DNA of 64,000 bases. Origin: SURF-21 sp964529285 (lineage in GTDB: Bacteria > Actinomycetota > Geothermincolia > Geothermincolales > RBG-13-55-18). The notes under the pieces were generated by a model, which did not search any database, was not told the origin of the DNA, and was given only the letters and a program-made list of their open reading frames with translations. The position numbers and the translations under genes are program-made. This document shows, piece after piece, positions 45,932 to 54,404 of the stretch (positions are counted from its first letter, which is position 1; each line of letters starts with the position of its first letter). The stretch spans positions 38,418-102,417 of the forward strand of contig CAZGWK010000004.1 of the NCBI GenBank assembly GCA_964529285.1, given 5' to 3'.

Positions 45932-47164
45932 GTGAACATAATCGTGCAGAAATTCGGAGGCACCTCCGTGGCCGACATAGAGAGGATAAAAAATGTGGCG
46001 CGGAGGGTATCCGAGACCAGGAAAAGAGGCGACCACGTAGTGGTGGTCATCTCGGCGCTGGGCGATACCACGGATCGGCTGGTAAAGCTGGCCTACGAGA
46101 TAAGCGAATCGCCGCGGGAACGGGAGATGGACATGCTCCTGTCAACCGGCGAGCAGATATCAGTCGCGCTGCTCAGCATGGCCATGCACGAACTCGGCTA
46201 CGAGGCCATTTCCTTCACCGGCGCACAGGTAGGGATCGTAACGGACAGCTCCCATACCAGGGCGAAGATCCTGGACGTCAAGGTCGGCCGCATGCTGGAG
46301 GAACTGGATAAAGGGAGTATCGTCATAGTGGCAGGATTCCAGGGCGTATCCCTGGACGATCAGATAACGACCCTGGGAAGGGGCGGCTCGGACACGACGG
46401 CGGTGGCCCTGGCGGCGGCGTTGGGGGCGGACGTGTGCGAAATATATACGGACGTTGAAGGCGTCTTCACGGCCGATCCGCGCATGGTCCCGGAGTCGCG
46501 CAGGCTCGCACGCATCTCCTATGACGAGATGCTGGAGATGGCGGCAACGGGCGCCAGGGTGCTGCAGCTGCGCAGTGTGGAGTTTGCGAGGAATTATGGG
46601 GTGGTGATACACGTGAGGTCCAGTTTTTCGGAGGAAGAGGGGACGTGGATATCCGAGGGCGACGAGCGTATGGAGAAAGCCATCATCAGCGGCGTCACCC
46701 ACGAGACGGAGGAAGCCAAGGTGACGGTTTTCGAGCTCCCGGACCGGCCCGGTGTGGCAGCCCGGTTTTTCCAGGAACTTGCCGCGGAGAACATAAACGT
46801 CGATATGATCATCCAAAACGTGAGCGAAGACCAGAAGACCGATATTTCGTTCACCGTCGGCCAGCACGACCTGGACAAGGCGGCCGGGATCAGCGAACGC
46901 ATGGCGAAGGAACTGGGAGCGGGAGGAGTGGTTGTAGACGAAGACATCGCCAAGGTCAGCCTGGTGGGTGCGGGCATGCGGACCCATCCCGGTGTGGCGG
47001 CGGATATGTTCAGCGCCCTGGCCGAGAACGACATCAATATAGAGATGATAAGTACGTCTACCATCAAGATAAGCTGCGTTATCAGGACCGGGGACGTGCA
47101 GAAGGCGGTAAGGGCCATCCATAAGAAGTTCGGCCTTGACAAGGGCGTGGTGATGAGAGCTTAA
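45932..47164 (+). CDS. lysC: Aspartokinase
   Basis: 410 residues, GTG start. Phosphorylates aspartate, first step toward lysine, threonine and methionine. Kinase part with VQKFGGTSVADIERIKNVA, LSTGEQISVALL and GRGGSDTTAVALAAAL, and two C-terminal ACT domains (~265-335 and ~345-405) that give feedback control, e.g. VFELPDRPGVAARFF and ISTSTIKISCVI. Length fits the alpha subunit; an internal start giving a separate beta subunit is possible, as in B. subtilis. Followed by asd in the same operon. Confidence 0.97.
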   Translation: MNIIVQKFGGTSVADIERIKNVARRVSETRKRGDHVVVVISALGDTTDRLVKLAYEISESPREREMDMLLSTGEQISVALLSMAMHELGYEAISFTGAQVGIVTDSSHTRAKILDVKVGRMLEELDKGSIVIVAGFQGVSLDDQITTLGRGGSDTTAVALAAALGADVCEIYTDVEGVFTADPRMVPESRRLARISYDEMLEMAATGARVLQLRSVEFARNYGVVIHVRSSFSEEEGTWISEGDERMEKAIISGVTHETEEAKVTVFELPDRPGVAARFFQELAAENINVDMIIQNVSEDQKTDISFTVGQHDLDKAAGISERMAKELGAGGVVVDEDIAKVSLVGAGMRTHPGVAADMFSALAENDINIEMISTSTIKISCVIRTGDVQKAVRAIHKKFGLDKGVVMRA

Positions 47165-47272
47165 GCGGCGGTGCCTGCGTTGACGATCAGATGTAAGAAG
47201 ATTCAGGCAAGCGGCCCCGGTTGTTCGCGCAAGGCTCCGGGGCGCGGCGATAGGATCTTTGGGAGAGAGGTT

Positions 47273-48277
47273 TTGAAGGAATACAGGGTAGCGGTAGTAG
47301 GGGCGACGGGCATGGTCGGTCGTGCCATGAGGGAGATCCTCGAGGAGAGGAGCTTCCCCGTGTCCGGGATACGCCTGCTGGCGTCGGAACGCTCGCGGGG
47401 GAAACGCTTTGTCTTCCGGGGAGAAGAAGTCGAGGTCGAGGTGCTCGACGAGGGTTCCTTCCGCGGCATCGACCTCGCTCTTTTTTCCGCCGGCGGGTCG
47501 ATCTCGCGCCGCTACGCGCCGATTGCCGCGGAAGCGGGTGCGCTGGTAGTGGACAACAGCAGCGCTTTCCGCATGCATGAGGAGGTGCCCCTGGTCGTGC
47601 CGGAGGTCAACCCGCAGGACGCCTTCGACCACAAGGGCATAATCGCCAATCCGAACTGTTCGACCATACAGATGGTGGTGGTGCTCAAGCCCCTGCACGA
47701 CCGCTCGCCCATGCGCAGGGTGGTCGTATCCACCTACCAGTCCGTTTCGGGCACCGGCAAGGACGCCGTGGAAGAACTCGAGGTCCAGACCAGGGCAGCC
47801 CGGGAGGGGAGGGAGCAGGTGCCGCGCGTCTATCCCCACCCCATCGCCTTCAACTGCCTGCCGCATATAGACGTCTTCCTTCCCGGCGGGCATAGCAGGG
47901 AAGAGATGAAAATGGTGGAAGAGACGAGGAAGATAATGGGGCTACCCGGCTTGCCCGTATCGGCTACCGCGGTGCGCGTGCCGGTCTTCGTGGGGCATTC
48001 CGAGTCCGTGAACGTCGAGTTCGAGGAGGCTGTCGAGCCCGATGAAGCCAGGGAAATACTGCGGGCAGCGCCGGGGGTCGAAGTGGTTGACGACCCCGGG
48101 AACGCCCTCTACCCGCAGGCACTGCATGCCGCCGGGAAGGACCCCTGCTACGTGGGGAGGATACGCGCGGATACCTCCTGCCCGCGTGCGTTGAACCTAT
48201 GGATAGTCGGCGATAACCTGCGCAAGGGCGCGGCTTTGAACGCTGTGCAGATAGCGGAACTCGTCTCGGGGTCATAG
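47273..48277 (+). CDS. asd: Aspartate-semialdehyde dehydrogenase
   Basis: 334 residues from a TTG at 47273 (GGGAGAG upstream); the frame extends to 47171 but the extra residues are not conserved. NADPH loop VAVVGATGMVGRAM, active-site cysteine in NPNCSTIQMVV, and the catalytic-histidine region with RIRADTS near the end. Second step of the aspartate pathway, after lysC. Confidence 0.97.
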   Translation: MKEYRVAVVGATGMVGRAMREILEERSFPVSGIRLLASERSRGKRFVFRGEEVEVEVLDEGSFRGIDLALFSAGGSISRRYAPIAAEAGALVVDNSSAFRMHEEVPLVVPEVNPQDAFDHKGIIANPNCSTIQMVVVLKPLHDRSPMRRVVVSTYQSVSGTGKDAVEELEVQTRAAREGREQVPRVYPHPIAFNCLPHIDVFLPGGHSREEMKMVEETRKIMGLPGLPVSATAVRVPVFVGHSESVNVEFEEAVEPDEAREILRAAPGVEVVDDPGNALYPQALHAAGKDPCYVGRIRADTSCPRALNLWIVGDNLRKGAALNAVQIAELVSGS

Positions 48278-49225
48278 ATGGCCGACGCAAGCGCCGGTAA
48301 GAGTTCCGGGCAAGGATCCGGGTTGCCCTCTTGCGCCTGGCATCCGTCGAGGCCGGCGACGGCCATGTGCGTGTACTGCAAACGGCCGGTCTGCACTGAA
48401 TGCGACCGCCTGATAGGCTTCCGCCATTACTGCCCCGTATGTGTTGCTGGTGCGCACGCGGTCTATCCTTACCCGGTACCTCCCCCTCCCCAGACGGTAT
48501 CCCCGCAACCCCCGGAACCGGCGGACGAAAGAGAGAAAAGGTGGTGGAAGGCCGATTGGGGGCTTCTGGAGGTATTCGTCGCATGGCTCTTGGTCTTCGG
48601 TCTCTACAATATAGTGGGAATAGCGCTCTACGTCACCACCGATAACCCGCTTTTCTATAACTACATCGCCTACGCGTTGCTCTTCTGCCCGCTCGTCGCC
48701 GCAAGCGTCTGGTTGATACCTCACCGCCGCGGGCGGGGCAGGGAGGAAATGGGGATAAGATGGGGGAATCCCGGCAGAACACTTGCCTTCGGCGGGCTCG
48801 GGGCGCTTGCGGCGATAGCCATGAGCTACGGCGTTTTTTTTCTTGTCTACTTCATCTTCTATCTCGCGACAGGGCGGAGTCCTGTCTCAGCGGAAACGGA
48901 GCGCCTGCAGGACCTGGGAGGCGGTTACCTCGCCTTCATCATACTCGTCGTAGTGGTCCTTGCTCCCATCTTCGAGGAGCTGTTTTTCCGCGGGCTTTTC
49001 TATCCCGCGCTGCGCCGCCGCATGGGCCCTTGGCCTGCCATTATCCTCAACGGAACCATCTTCGGAATTTTGCATCTTCAACCGCTCTTCGTGCTGTCAT
49101 TGGTCCTGGTGGGGATCGTGCTTGCTTACCTGTACGAGAAGACGGATTCGCTCGCCGCTCCCATGATCGCCCACGGCCTCTATAACCTGGTAGTTATCCT
49201 GTTCAGCCTGCTCGCAGGATGGTGA
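48278..49225 (+). CDS. CPBP-family intramembrane metalloprotease with N-terminal B-box-type zinc finger
   Basis: 315 residues, ATG directly after the asd stop. Residues 19-57 form a Cys/His zinc-binding motif (CAWHPSRPATAMCVYCKRP then CTEC and CPVC). A proline-rich linker (65-85) and about seven TM helices follow, with the protease motifs EELFFRG (EExxxR), a histidine in ILHLQP and HGLYN. The CPBP (CAAX-protease/bacteriocin-processing) family includes prenyl-protein and immunity proteases. The zinc finger probably recruits a cytoplasmic partner. Paralogue of the next gene. Confidence 0.9.
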   Translation: MADASAGKSSGQGSGLPSCAWHPSRPATAMCVYCKRPVCTECDRLIGFRHYCPVCVAGAHAVYPYPVPPPPQTVSPQPPEPADEREKRWWKADWGLLEVFVAWLLVFGLYNIVGIALYVTTDNPLFYNYIAYALLFCPLVAASVWLIPHRRGRGREEMGIRWGNPGRTLAFGGLGALAAIAMSYGVFFLVYFIFYLATGRSPVSAETERLQDLGGGYLAFIILVVVVLAPIFEELFFRGLFYPALRRRMGPWPAIILNGTIFGILHLQPLFVLSLVLVGIVLAYLYEKTDSLAAPMIAHGLYNLVVILFSLLAGW

Positions 49226-49371
49226 CCCTCCTGCCGATAAATATTTTAGGACATCAGGCCGGGCCGGGAGGTACGGGTGAACGGCTGAAGAAAGCGTTGA
49301 CCTGAGACGGTGCGGCTCGAGGCGAGAAGGTCCGGGAGCGTGATCGGCGGAGAAGGGACAGAGGGGGGAAG

Positions 49372-50553
49372 ATGCAGAGGCCTTATTGCGAAAGGCACCC
49401 GCAGAGACCGGCCGTGGCCCGCTGCACCCGTTGCGGCAGGTACCTTTGCCACGACTGCATGGTGGAGATGTCGGCGCGGGCCTACTGCGCAACGTGCGCC
49501 GAGGCGGAGATGCAGGAGCGTGAACGCGAGAGAGCCGACAATGCCGCACCGCTGGTACCGCCTCCCCCGGAGGGCGCGCCCGTACGGCCGGCCCCCCGGC
49601 CACATCAACAAGAGGCCCCGGCGGCCGCAGCCGGGGGGCCGGTCGGGGCGCGCGTGGTAGCCACTTGTGCTTTCCATCCCGGGGTAAAAGCGGTGACGAG
49701 GTGCAGTTACTGCGGAGCCATGATCTGCTCGGGATGCCAGAGGGTAGTCGGCGGCAAGAGGTTCTGCGAGCGCTGCTTCCAGACCGCGTACATGCCCGGG
49801 AGGGGAGGGCAGAGGGTCGGCCCGCCTTCCACCTGGGCCCGAGAGGCGCCCGCCCGCGCCGTCACGCCGTGGAAGCTGTGGCCGGGCCTGGCGTTTCTTC
49901 CGGTCCCCTTCATCCTCAACGGAGTGATGACCTATATGATGCGGCAGGGAGAAGAGGTATCCGTGGGGGCGGCGCAACTCCTGATCTCGCTGCTGCTGTA
50001 TTCCTCCACCCTGGCCTTTGCCTTTATCGCGGTATCGCGTTACGGCAACGCTTTCGAGGAGGTAGGCCTGCACGGCCGCAATCTTCCCGCGAGCCTGGGC
50101 CTCGGTTTCATCGGCGGCTCCCTGACCTTCTGGCTCGCCGTGGCGAGCGGCCTCGTGTCGCAGGCGATGTTCGGCAGCCTGGGTGATATAGAGAGATGGC
50201 TGGAAGGTTTCTTCGACGTCAACGTCAAGGACGTGACCGGCATAGACATGCTGATCGTGGGGATAATAATCGTCGTCGCGGCGCCCATATGCGAGGAGAT
50301 ATTCTTCCGCGGCTATCTCTACCCGGCCATGCGCGGCAGGCTCGGCCTGTGGGGGGCGGCGCTGCTCAACGGCTTCCTCTTCTCCATCGTTCACTTCAGC
50401 GTATTCGGCCTCGCCGGGAGGACCATAGCCGGGATCATATTCTGCCTTCTTTACGAATACAACGACAATCTCTGGTCTCCCATAACCGCCCACGCCGTCA
50501 ATAACTTCGTGGCCTTTTTCCTGCCCCTGGTAGCCATCTGGAGTTCGTGGTAA
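49372..50553 (+). CDS. CPBP-family intramembrane metalloprotease with two zinc fingers
   Basis: 393 residues. Two B-box-like fingers: residues 6-42 (CERHPQRPAVARCTRCGRY then CHDC, CATC) and about 100-137 (CAFHPGVKAVTRCSYCGAM then CSGC, CERC). A Pro/Ala/Arg-rich linker joins them. About eight TM helices follow, with EEIFFRGYLYP, SIVHFSVF and HAVNNF as catalytic motifs. It is related to the preceding gene, with an extra finger. Separated by 146 bases from it and possibly independently transcribed. Confidence 0.9.
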   Translation: MQRPYCERHPQRPAVARCTRCGRYLCHDCMVEMSARAYCATCAEAEMQERERERADNAAPLVPPPPEGAPVRPAPRPHQQEAPAAAAGGPVGARVVATCAFHPGVKAVTRCSYCGAMICSGCQRVVGGKRFCERCFQTAYMPGRGGQRVGPPSTWAREAPARAVTPWKLWPGLAFLPVPFILNGVMTYMMRQGEEVSVGAAQLLISLLLYSSTLAFAFIAVSRYGNAFEEVGLHGRNLPASLGLGFIGGSLTFWLAVASGLVSQAMFGSLGDIERWLEGFFDVNVKDVTGIDMLIVGIIIVVAAPICEEIFFRGYLYPAMRGRLGLWGAALLNGFLFSIVHFSVFGLAGRTIAGIIFCLLYEYNDNLWSPITAHAVNNFVAFFLPLVAIWSSW

Positions 50554-50785
50554 CGGCTCGATTCCGGGCAAAGAGCCCGTGCGGGGGAGAATTGTATGCC
50601 TGTCCGCTTTACGCAAGGACGAAAGGATATTGGGAGGGTAAGGGATAACCATTTAAGAGGGAAGGCGGGCGGCCTGTCGGGGCGAAGACGCCTCGCGGGA
50701 TCATTAACAGCGGAGGCAGGCGGGGTATATCATTGATTAGAGAGAATATCGCGACCGGGGATTAATAAGAGAAGGTAATCTGGAT

Positions 50786-52486
50786 ATGGAATGCCCATCA
50801 TGTGGTGCGGATAACAAACCCGACGCCGTTTTCTGCATGTCGTGCGGCGCACCCCTTCCCGACGTCCCCTTTGCGCAGCTCAAGAAGGAAGATGCAACAA
50901 GGCAGCGGGAGGGCGCCGCACCGGGAACGGGTCCGGTCCCCGGCCCGCCGCCTGCGTCGCAGCAGGTCGAGGAGCCCGTCCCGGCCCCGCCTCCCCGGGC
51001 GCCCGCCACACCCGAAGCCCCGCCTGCGGCTGGGACACGGCCGCTCGTAGAGGAGCCCGGGGGCGAGAGAAAACCCCCGTCCACCGAACCGCCGCCGGAT
51101 GCGCGGTTGCGGGAGCAGGAGGACGCCGCGGCGGCTCCGCGCCCGTCCATGGAACCGCCCGCCCCGGCGCCGGCTGCGCATACCCAGGCGGCTCCGACCA
51201 TCCCGCCTCCCCGCGCCGAGCCCCGGGAACAGGGATCCGCCCCGGCGACACCGCCTCCGCACACCGAACCTCCAACCCCGGCTCCGGGGAGCGAGCAGCC
51301 GCCCGCCCCGCCGCCGGCCGCACATACCCAGGCTGCCCCGCCACCGAAGCCCGAGTACTATATACCTCCAGAGGTAGATTACGATATGGCTTCTCCGCCA
51401 ACGCGAAGACCTGCTGCCTCCCCGCCGCCGGCCGCGCATACCCAGGCTGCCCCGCCCATCCCGCCTCCCCGCGCCGAGCCCCCGGCGCAGTCGCCGGCCG
51501 GCCTCGAGAGCACGCAGGAAGTGGCCGCGATCATCGCAGCGGGAACGGCGGCGAGCAGGGAGAGGAAATTGATCTGCCCTGAATGTTATGCTCCCAACCC
51601 CGAGGGCAACAGCTTCTGCCAGGAATGCGGCAGCGCCCTGCCGGTGATTACCGGGAGGAAGCCCGAAGCGGCCGCCGCGGCGCCGGGAAGACCTGCGCAT
51701 GAGAAGACCGCCGTCCTCGCTCCCGCGACACAGGAAGGGGCGGCGGGAGCGGCAGCACAGCCGGCATACCCGGCCCAGCTTCCGAGGGCGCGCAGGGCAT
51801 ACGGCGACAAGGCCTTCGGGGTCGCGGATATTCTGGCCTTGTTCTCCGTGGGAGCGGCCGCCATCGCGATAGCGCTTTCCTATGGCCTGGATTCTTTCTC
51901 CTGGAAAAAAGGTGTGGATATAAGCATGTTCTCACACCAGGGCGCATATTCCCAGGGCCGGACCGACCTCCTTGGCGGGCCCGGCCTGCTTCCATACGAG
52001 GGTGCGGAGTTCCTGACCGTGGGGCTGGTCGTAGCGGCAGGAGTGGCGCTTGCCTTGGTATTCCTCGCGGTGAGGACGGGAAGGGGCCCCATGTTCATCC
52101 TGTCCGGCTGCCTGCTCCTCCTGCCGGCGGCATACCTGCTCTTCCAGGCTATCCTGCCGCTGCGGCAGATGGGAATACAAGTCGATCCCTCGCTGGGTAT
52201 CAGCGGGATCTTCTTCGGCAACGCCGCAAATCCCGGCGTGGGTCCTCCCCTCTGGCTCGTCACCGGGGCGGGAGCGCTGCTCGTATTGGCCGGTTTCATA
52301 GCGCCTCCGCGGGGGTGGGGAAGGCTTTTCACCTTCCTGCTCTGCTTCAGCGTCGCCGTGGGAGTCGCTTTCTTCTGCGCGGCATGCTTCAACTGGAACC
52401 TTTTCATCAGCGATACCGCGGCGGCAGCCCGAGCCGCGCAGCCGCTCCGGGGAGCGCTCGCATACCTCCCGCTTCTCCTGCTCTGA
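50786..52486 (+). CDS. Zinc-ribbon, proline-rich membrane protein
   Basis: 566 residues. Two zinc ribbons: residues 3-22 (CPSCGADN...CMSCG) and about 268-290 (CPECYAPNPEGNSFCQECG). Between and after them are ~230 residues of Pro/Ala-rich sequence with imperfect repeats of AAHTQAAPPIPPPRAEPP type. The C-terminal ~210 residues have about four to five TM helices (e.g. ADILALFSVGAAAIAIALSY). No known family. The layout parallels the two CPBP genes before it: cytoplasmic zinc modules on a membrane anchor. Confidence 0.8.
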   Translation: MECPSCGADNKPDAVFCMSCGAPLPDVPFAQLKKEDATRQREGAAPGTGPVPGPPPASQQVEEPVPAPPPRAPATPEAPPAAGTRPLVEEPGGERKPPSTEPPPDARLREQEDAAAAPRPSMEPPAPAPAAHTQAAPTIPPPRAEPREQGSAPATPPPHTEPPTPAPGSEQPPAPPPAAHTQAAPPPKPEYYIPPEVDYDMASPPTRRPAASPPPAAHTQAAPPIPPPRAEPPAQSPAGLESTQEVAAIIAAGTAASRERKLICPECYAPNPEGNSFCQECGSALPVITGRKPEAAAAAPGRPAHEKTAVLAPATQEGAAGAAAQPAYPAQLPRARRAYGDKAFGVADILALFSVGAAAIAIALSYGLDSFSWKKGVDISMFSHQGAYSQGRTDLLGGPGLLPYEGAEFLTVGLVVAAGVALALVFLAVRTGRGPMFILSGCLLLLPAAYLLFQAILPLRQMGIQVDPSLGISGIFFGNAANPGVGPPLWLVTGAGALLVLAGFIAPPRGWGRLFTFLLCFSVAVGVAFFCAACFNWNLFISDTAAAARAAQPLRGALAYLPLLLL

Positions 52487-52543
52487 CGGGCACGGTCCTG
52501 GATCCATGCCGGGACAGCGGCCTTAAACTGCCAGTTTGTTACA

Positions 52544-52572
52544 TTGACGCCTATCCCCGGCGGTTATATATT
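52544..52572 (+). promoter_or_regulatory. Promoter for the efflux-adaptor lipoprotein gene
   Basis: TTGACG (52544-52549), a 17-base spacer and TATATT (52567-52572), about 60 bases before the ATG. Confidence 0.7.
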
Positions 52573-52632
52573 AAGGTGCACGAAGTTTTCGTTGAACGTG
52601 ACGAGAATCCATAAAATGCGGATGAGGATGCC

Positions 52633-54015
52633 ATGAGCACAGCCAGAAGGACGGCCGTTTTCTTAACCCTGCTGCTGATCGTGTCTCTCTGCTCGGGTTG
52701 CTTCGGAGGCTCGCTCGAAGGGGTGCGGGTTGCGGAAATCACCAGGAGCGACGTGAGTAAGATGACTTCGGCGGTAGGCGCCCTGGAGGCCTCCGAACCC
52801 ACGGACGTGGTGCCCCCCGTGGGGGGGACGATAGCCGCGCTGCCCGTGAAAGAGGGGGATTACGTCAACGCCGGGGACACCCTGGCCACTCTCGATGAAC
52901 AGGAATTGCAGGCACAGGCCGCCCAGGCCAGGGCCGACTATCTGACCAGCGCTTCCATCGGCGATATCCTCGAGGGTCAGTGGAACAACTCCACGGCTCT
53001 TTACAAGGGGGTGGAATATGCCTCGCAGATATTCGTGGAGATGCAGGGGCAGATAGACCAGTTGGTGCTCGATTTCTATGATCTGATGCCGGTGATCGTG
53101 CCTTACCTGCCGCCGGACAAACAGGAGTTCCTGAAATCGCTGCTGGCGGAGGAGAGGGCTGATTATATAGAGGCGGCGGCAACGAGGCAGTCGCTGCCCA
53201 GCATAGGCTATTCGGGGTACCCCTCTACCGCGGCTGCCGCGGACGCCGCCCGCGTGGAGGCGGCGGGCTATGACTACCAGCGTATCATGGAGGGGACAAA
53301 GAACCCCAACATAATAGCGCCCGTATCGGGCTACGTGGTATTTGCTGCTCCCTCGGGGCTCGATCTCAGCGACCTTCTCTCGGAGGCGCTGGGCGGGCTC
53401 GGCTCGCTCACCTCCAGCCTGGGTTCCCTCAGCGGTTTCCTGGGCGGAGATATCTCCGGCCTGCTCGGAGGCGATTCGGACGCGGGGGCCGAATTAAAGG
53501 TCGGTTCGAGAGTGAGCGCCGGGAAGACGGCGTTCCAGATAATAGACCTCCAGGATATGCGGGTGATGGCCCAGGTGGAGGAGGCGGATATTCCCGCCAT
53601 ACAGGAGGGGCAGGCCGTCGATATCTACCTCGACGCTTACCCGGATATCACCTTTACCGGCGAAGTGGCACAGGTAGGCGTGAAGTCGCAGACCGGCTCG
53701 GCGGGTACCACGATCTTCCCCGTCGTGGTACATATGGACCGCACGGATATCCCGCTGCGGCTGGGATATAGCGCTACCGTGGACATAAAGGTCCTCAGCA
53801 AGACGGACGCGATCGCCGTACCCATCACCGCCCTGCTCCGAGAGGATGAGTCCGAATACATCTACGTGGTCGAGGACGGTAAGGCCTACCGCAGGGACGT
53901 GGAGACGGGGGACAGGACGCAGGAATGGGTAGAGGTGGTCTCCGGCCTCGACGCGGGAGAGCGGGTAGTGGTCGAAGGGGTCGGGAAAGTAAAAGAGGGC
54001 GCGAAGGTAGAGTGA
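52633..54015 (+). CDS. HlyD/MacA-type efflux adaptor lipoprotein
   Basis: 460 residues. Signal peptide with lipobox LCSGC (Cys23). Lipoyl half-motifs lie at ~57-85 (VGGTIAALPVKEGDYVNAG) and ~235-295 (APVSGYVV), and a beta-barrel (~300-395) contains QVEEADIPAIQEGQAV. A C-terminal membrane-proximal domain ends with GLDAGERVVVEGVGK. The helical hairpin between lipoyl halves is short, and a Gly/Ser/Leu-rich insert (~250-285) interrupts the second half. No ABC or RND partner is adjacent, so its pump is elsewhere, or it works alone. Confidence 0.88.
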   Translation: MSTARRTAVFLTLLLIVSLCSGCFGGSLEGVRVAEITRSDVSKMTSAVGALEASEPTDVVPPVGGTIAALPVKEGDYVNAGDTLATLDEQELQAQAAQARADYLTSASIGDILEGQWNNSTALYKGVEYASQIFVEMQGQIDQLVLDFYDLMPVIVPYLPPDKQEFLKSLLAEERADYIEAAATRQSLPSIGYSGYPSTAAAADAARVEAAGYDYQRIMEGTKNPNIIAPVSGYVVFAAPSGLDLSDLLSEALGGLGSLTSSLGSLSGFLGGDISGLLGGDSDAGAELKVGSRVSAGKTAFQIIDLQDMRVMAQVEEADIPAIQEGQAVDIYLDAYPDITFTGEVAQVGVKSQTGSAGTTIFPVVVHMDRTDIPLRLGYSATVDIKVLSKTDAIAVPITALLREDESEYIYVVEDGKAYRRDVETGDRTQEWVEVVSGLDAGERVVVEGVGKVKEGAKVE

Positions 54016-54404
54016 GCGCATGAGCGCCGCGCCGCGCTGACCCGGAACCAACGCCCCGCTGCCACGCTTCACGAGGACCATCGTCCGCGTCCCGCAGTGG
54101 AATCACCCCGGACGCTTGCCCGCAGGCCCCCTATCCGGAACCTTTAAGCGGCTCGCCGCCACGTTGCCGCATTGCCGCGCTTCCGGGGCCGGCCTCGTAC
54201 CCGAACGCTCTGCCCGGCGGCGATAACGCTCTCCTCACGCGATTGCGGGAATGGTGTGTCGCAGCTCCCCGCTAGAATCTAGTGTGGGCGGTGGCGCGGA
54301 TGGCGGCAGATGCGCTACCCCGCGGCCAGCGGGGCGCGGGGGATAGTCGGCTCGCGGCGAGGAACGCGGCAAGGAGAGGAACGCGGCACGGCGGGAGAGG
54401 TTAC
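54016..54404. other. Intergenic region before the helicase
   Basis: About 390 GC-rich bases. The upstream extension of the helicase frame (54282-54404) is low-complexity Arg/Ala/Gly and not conserved-looking. No terminator with a T run, no RNA and no repeat was recognised. Confidence 0.5.
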
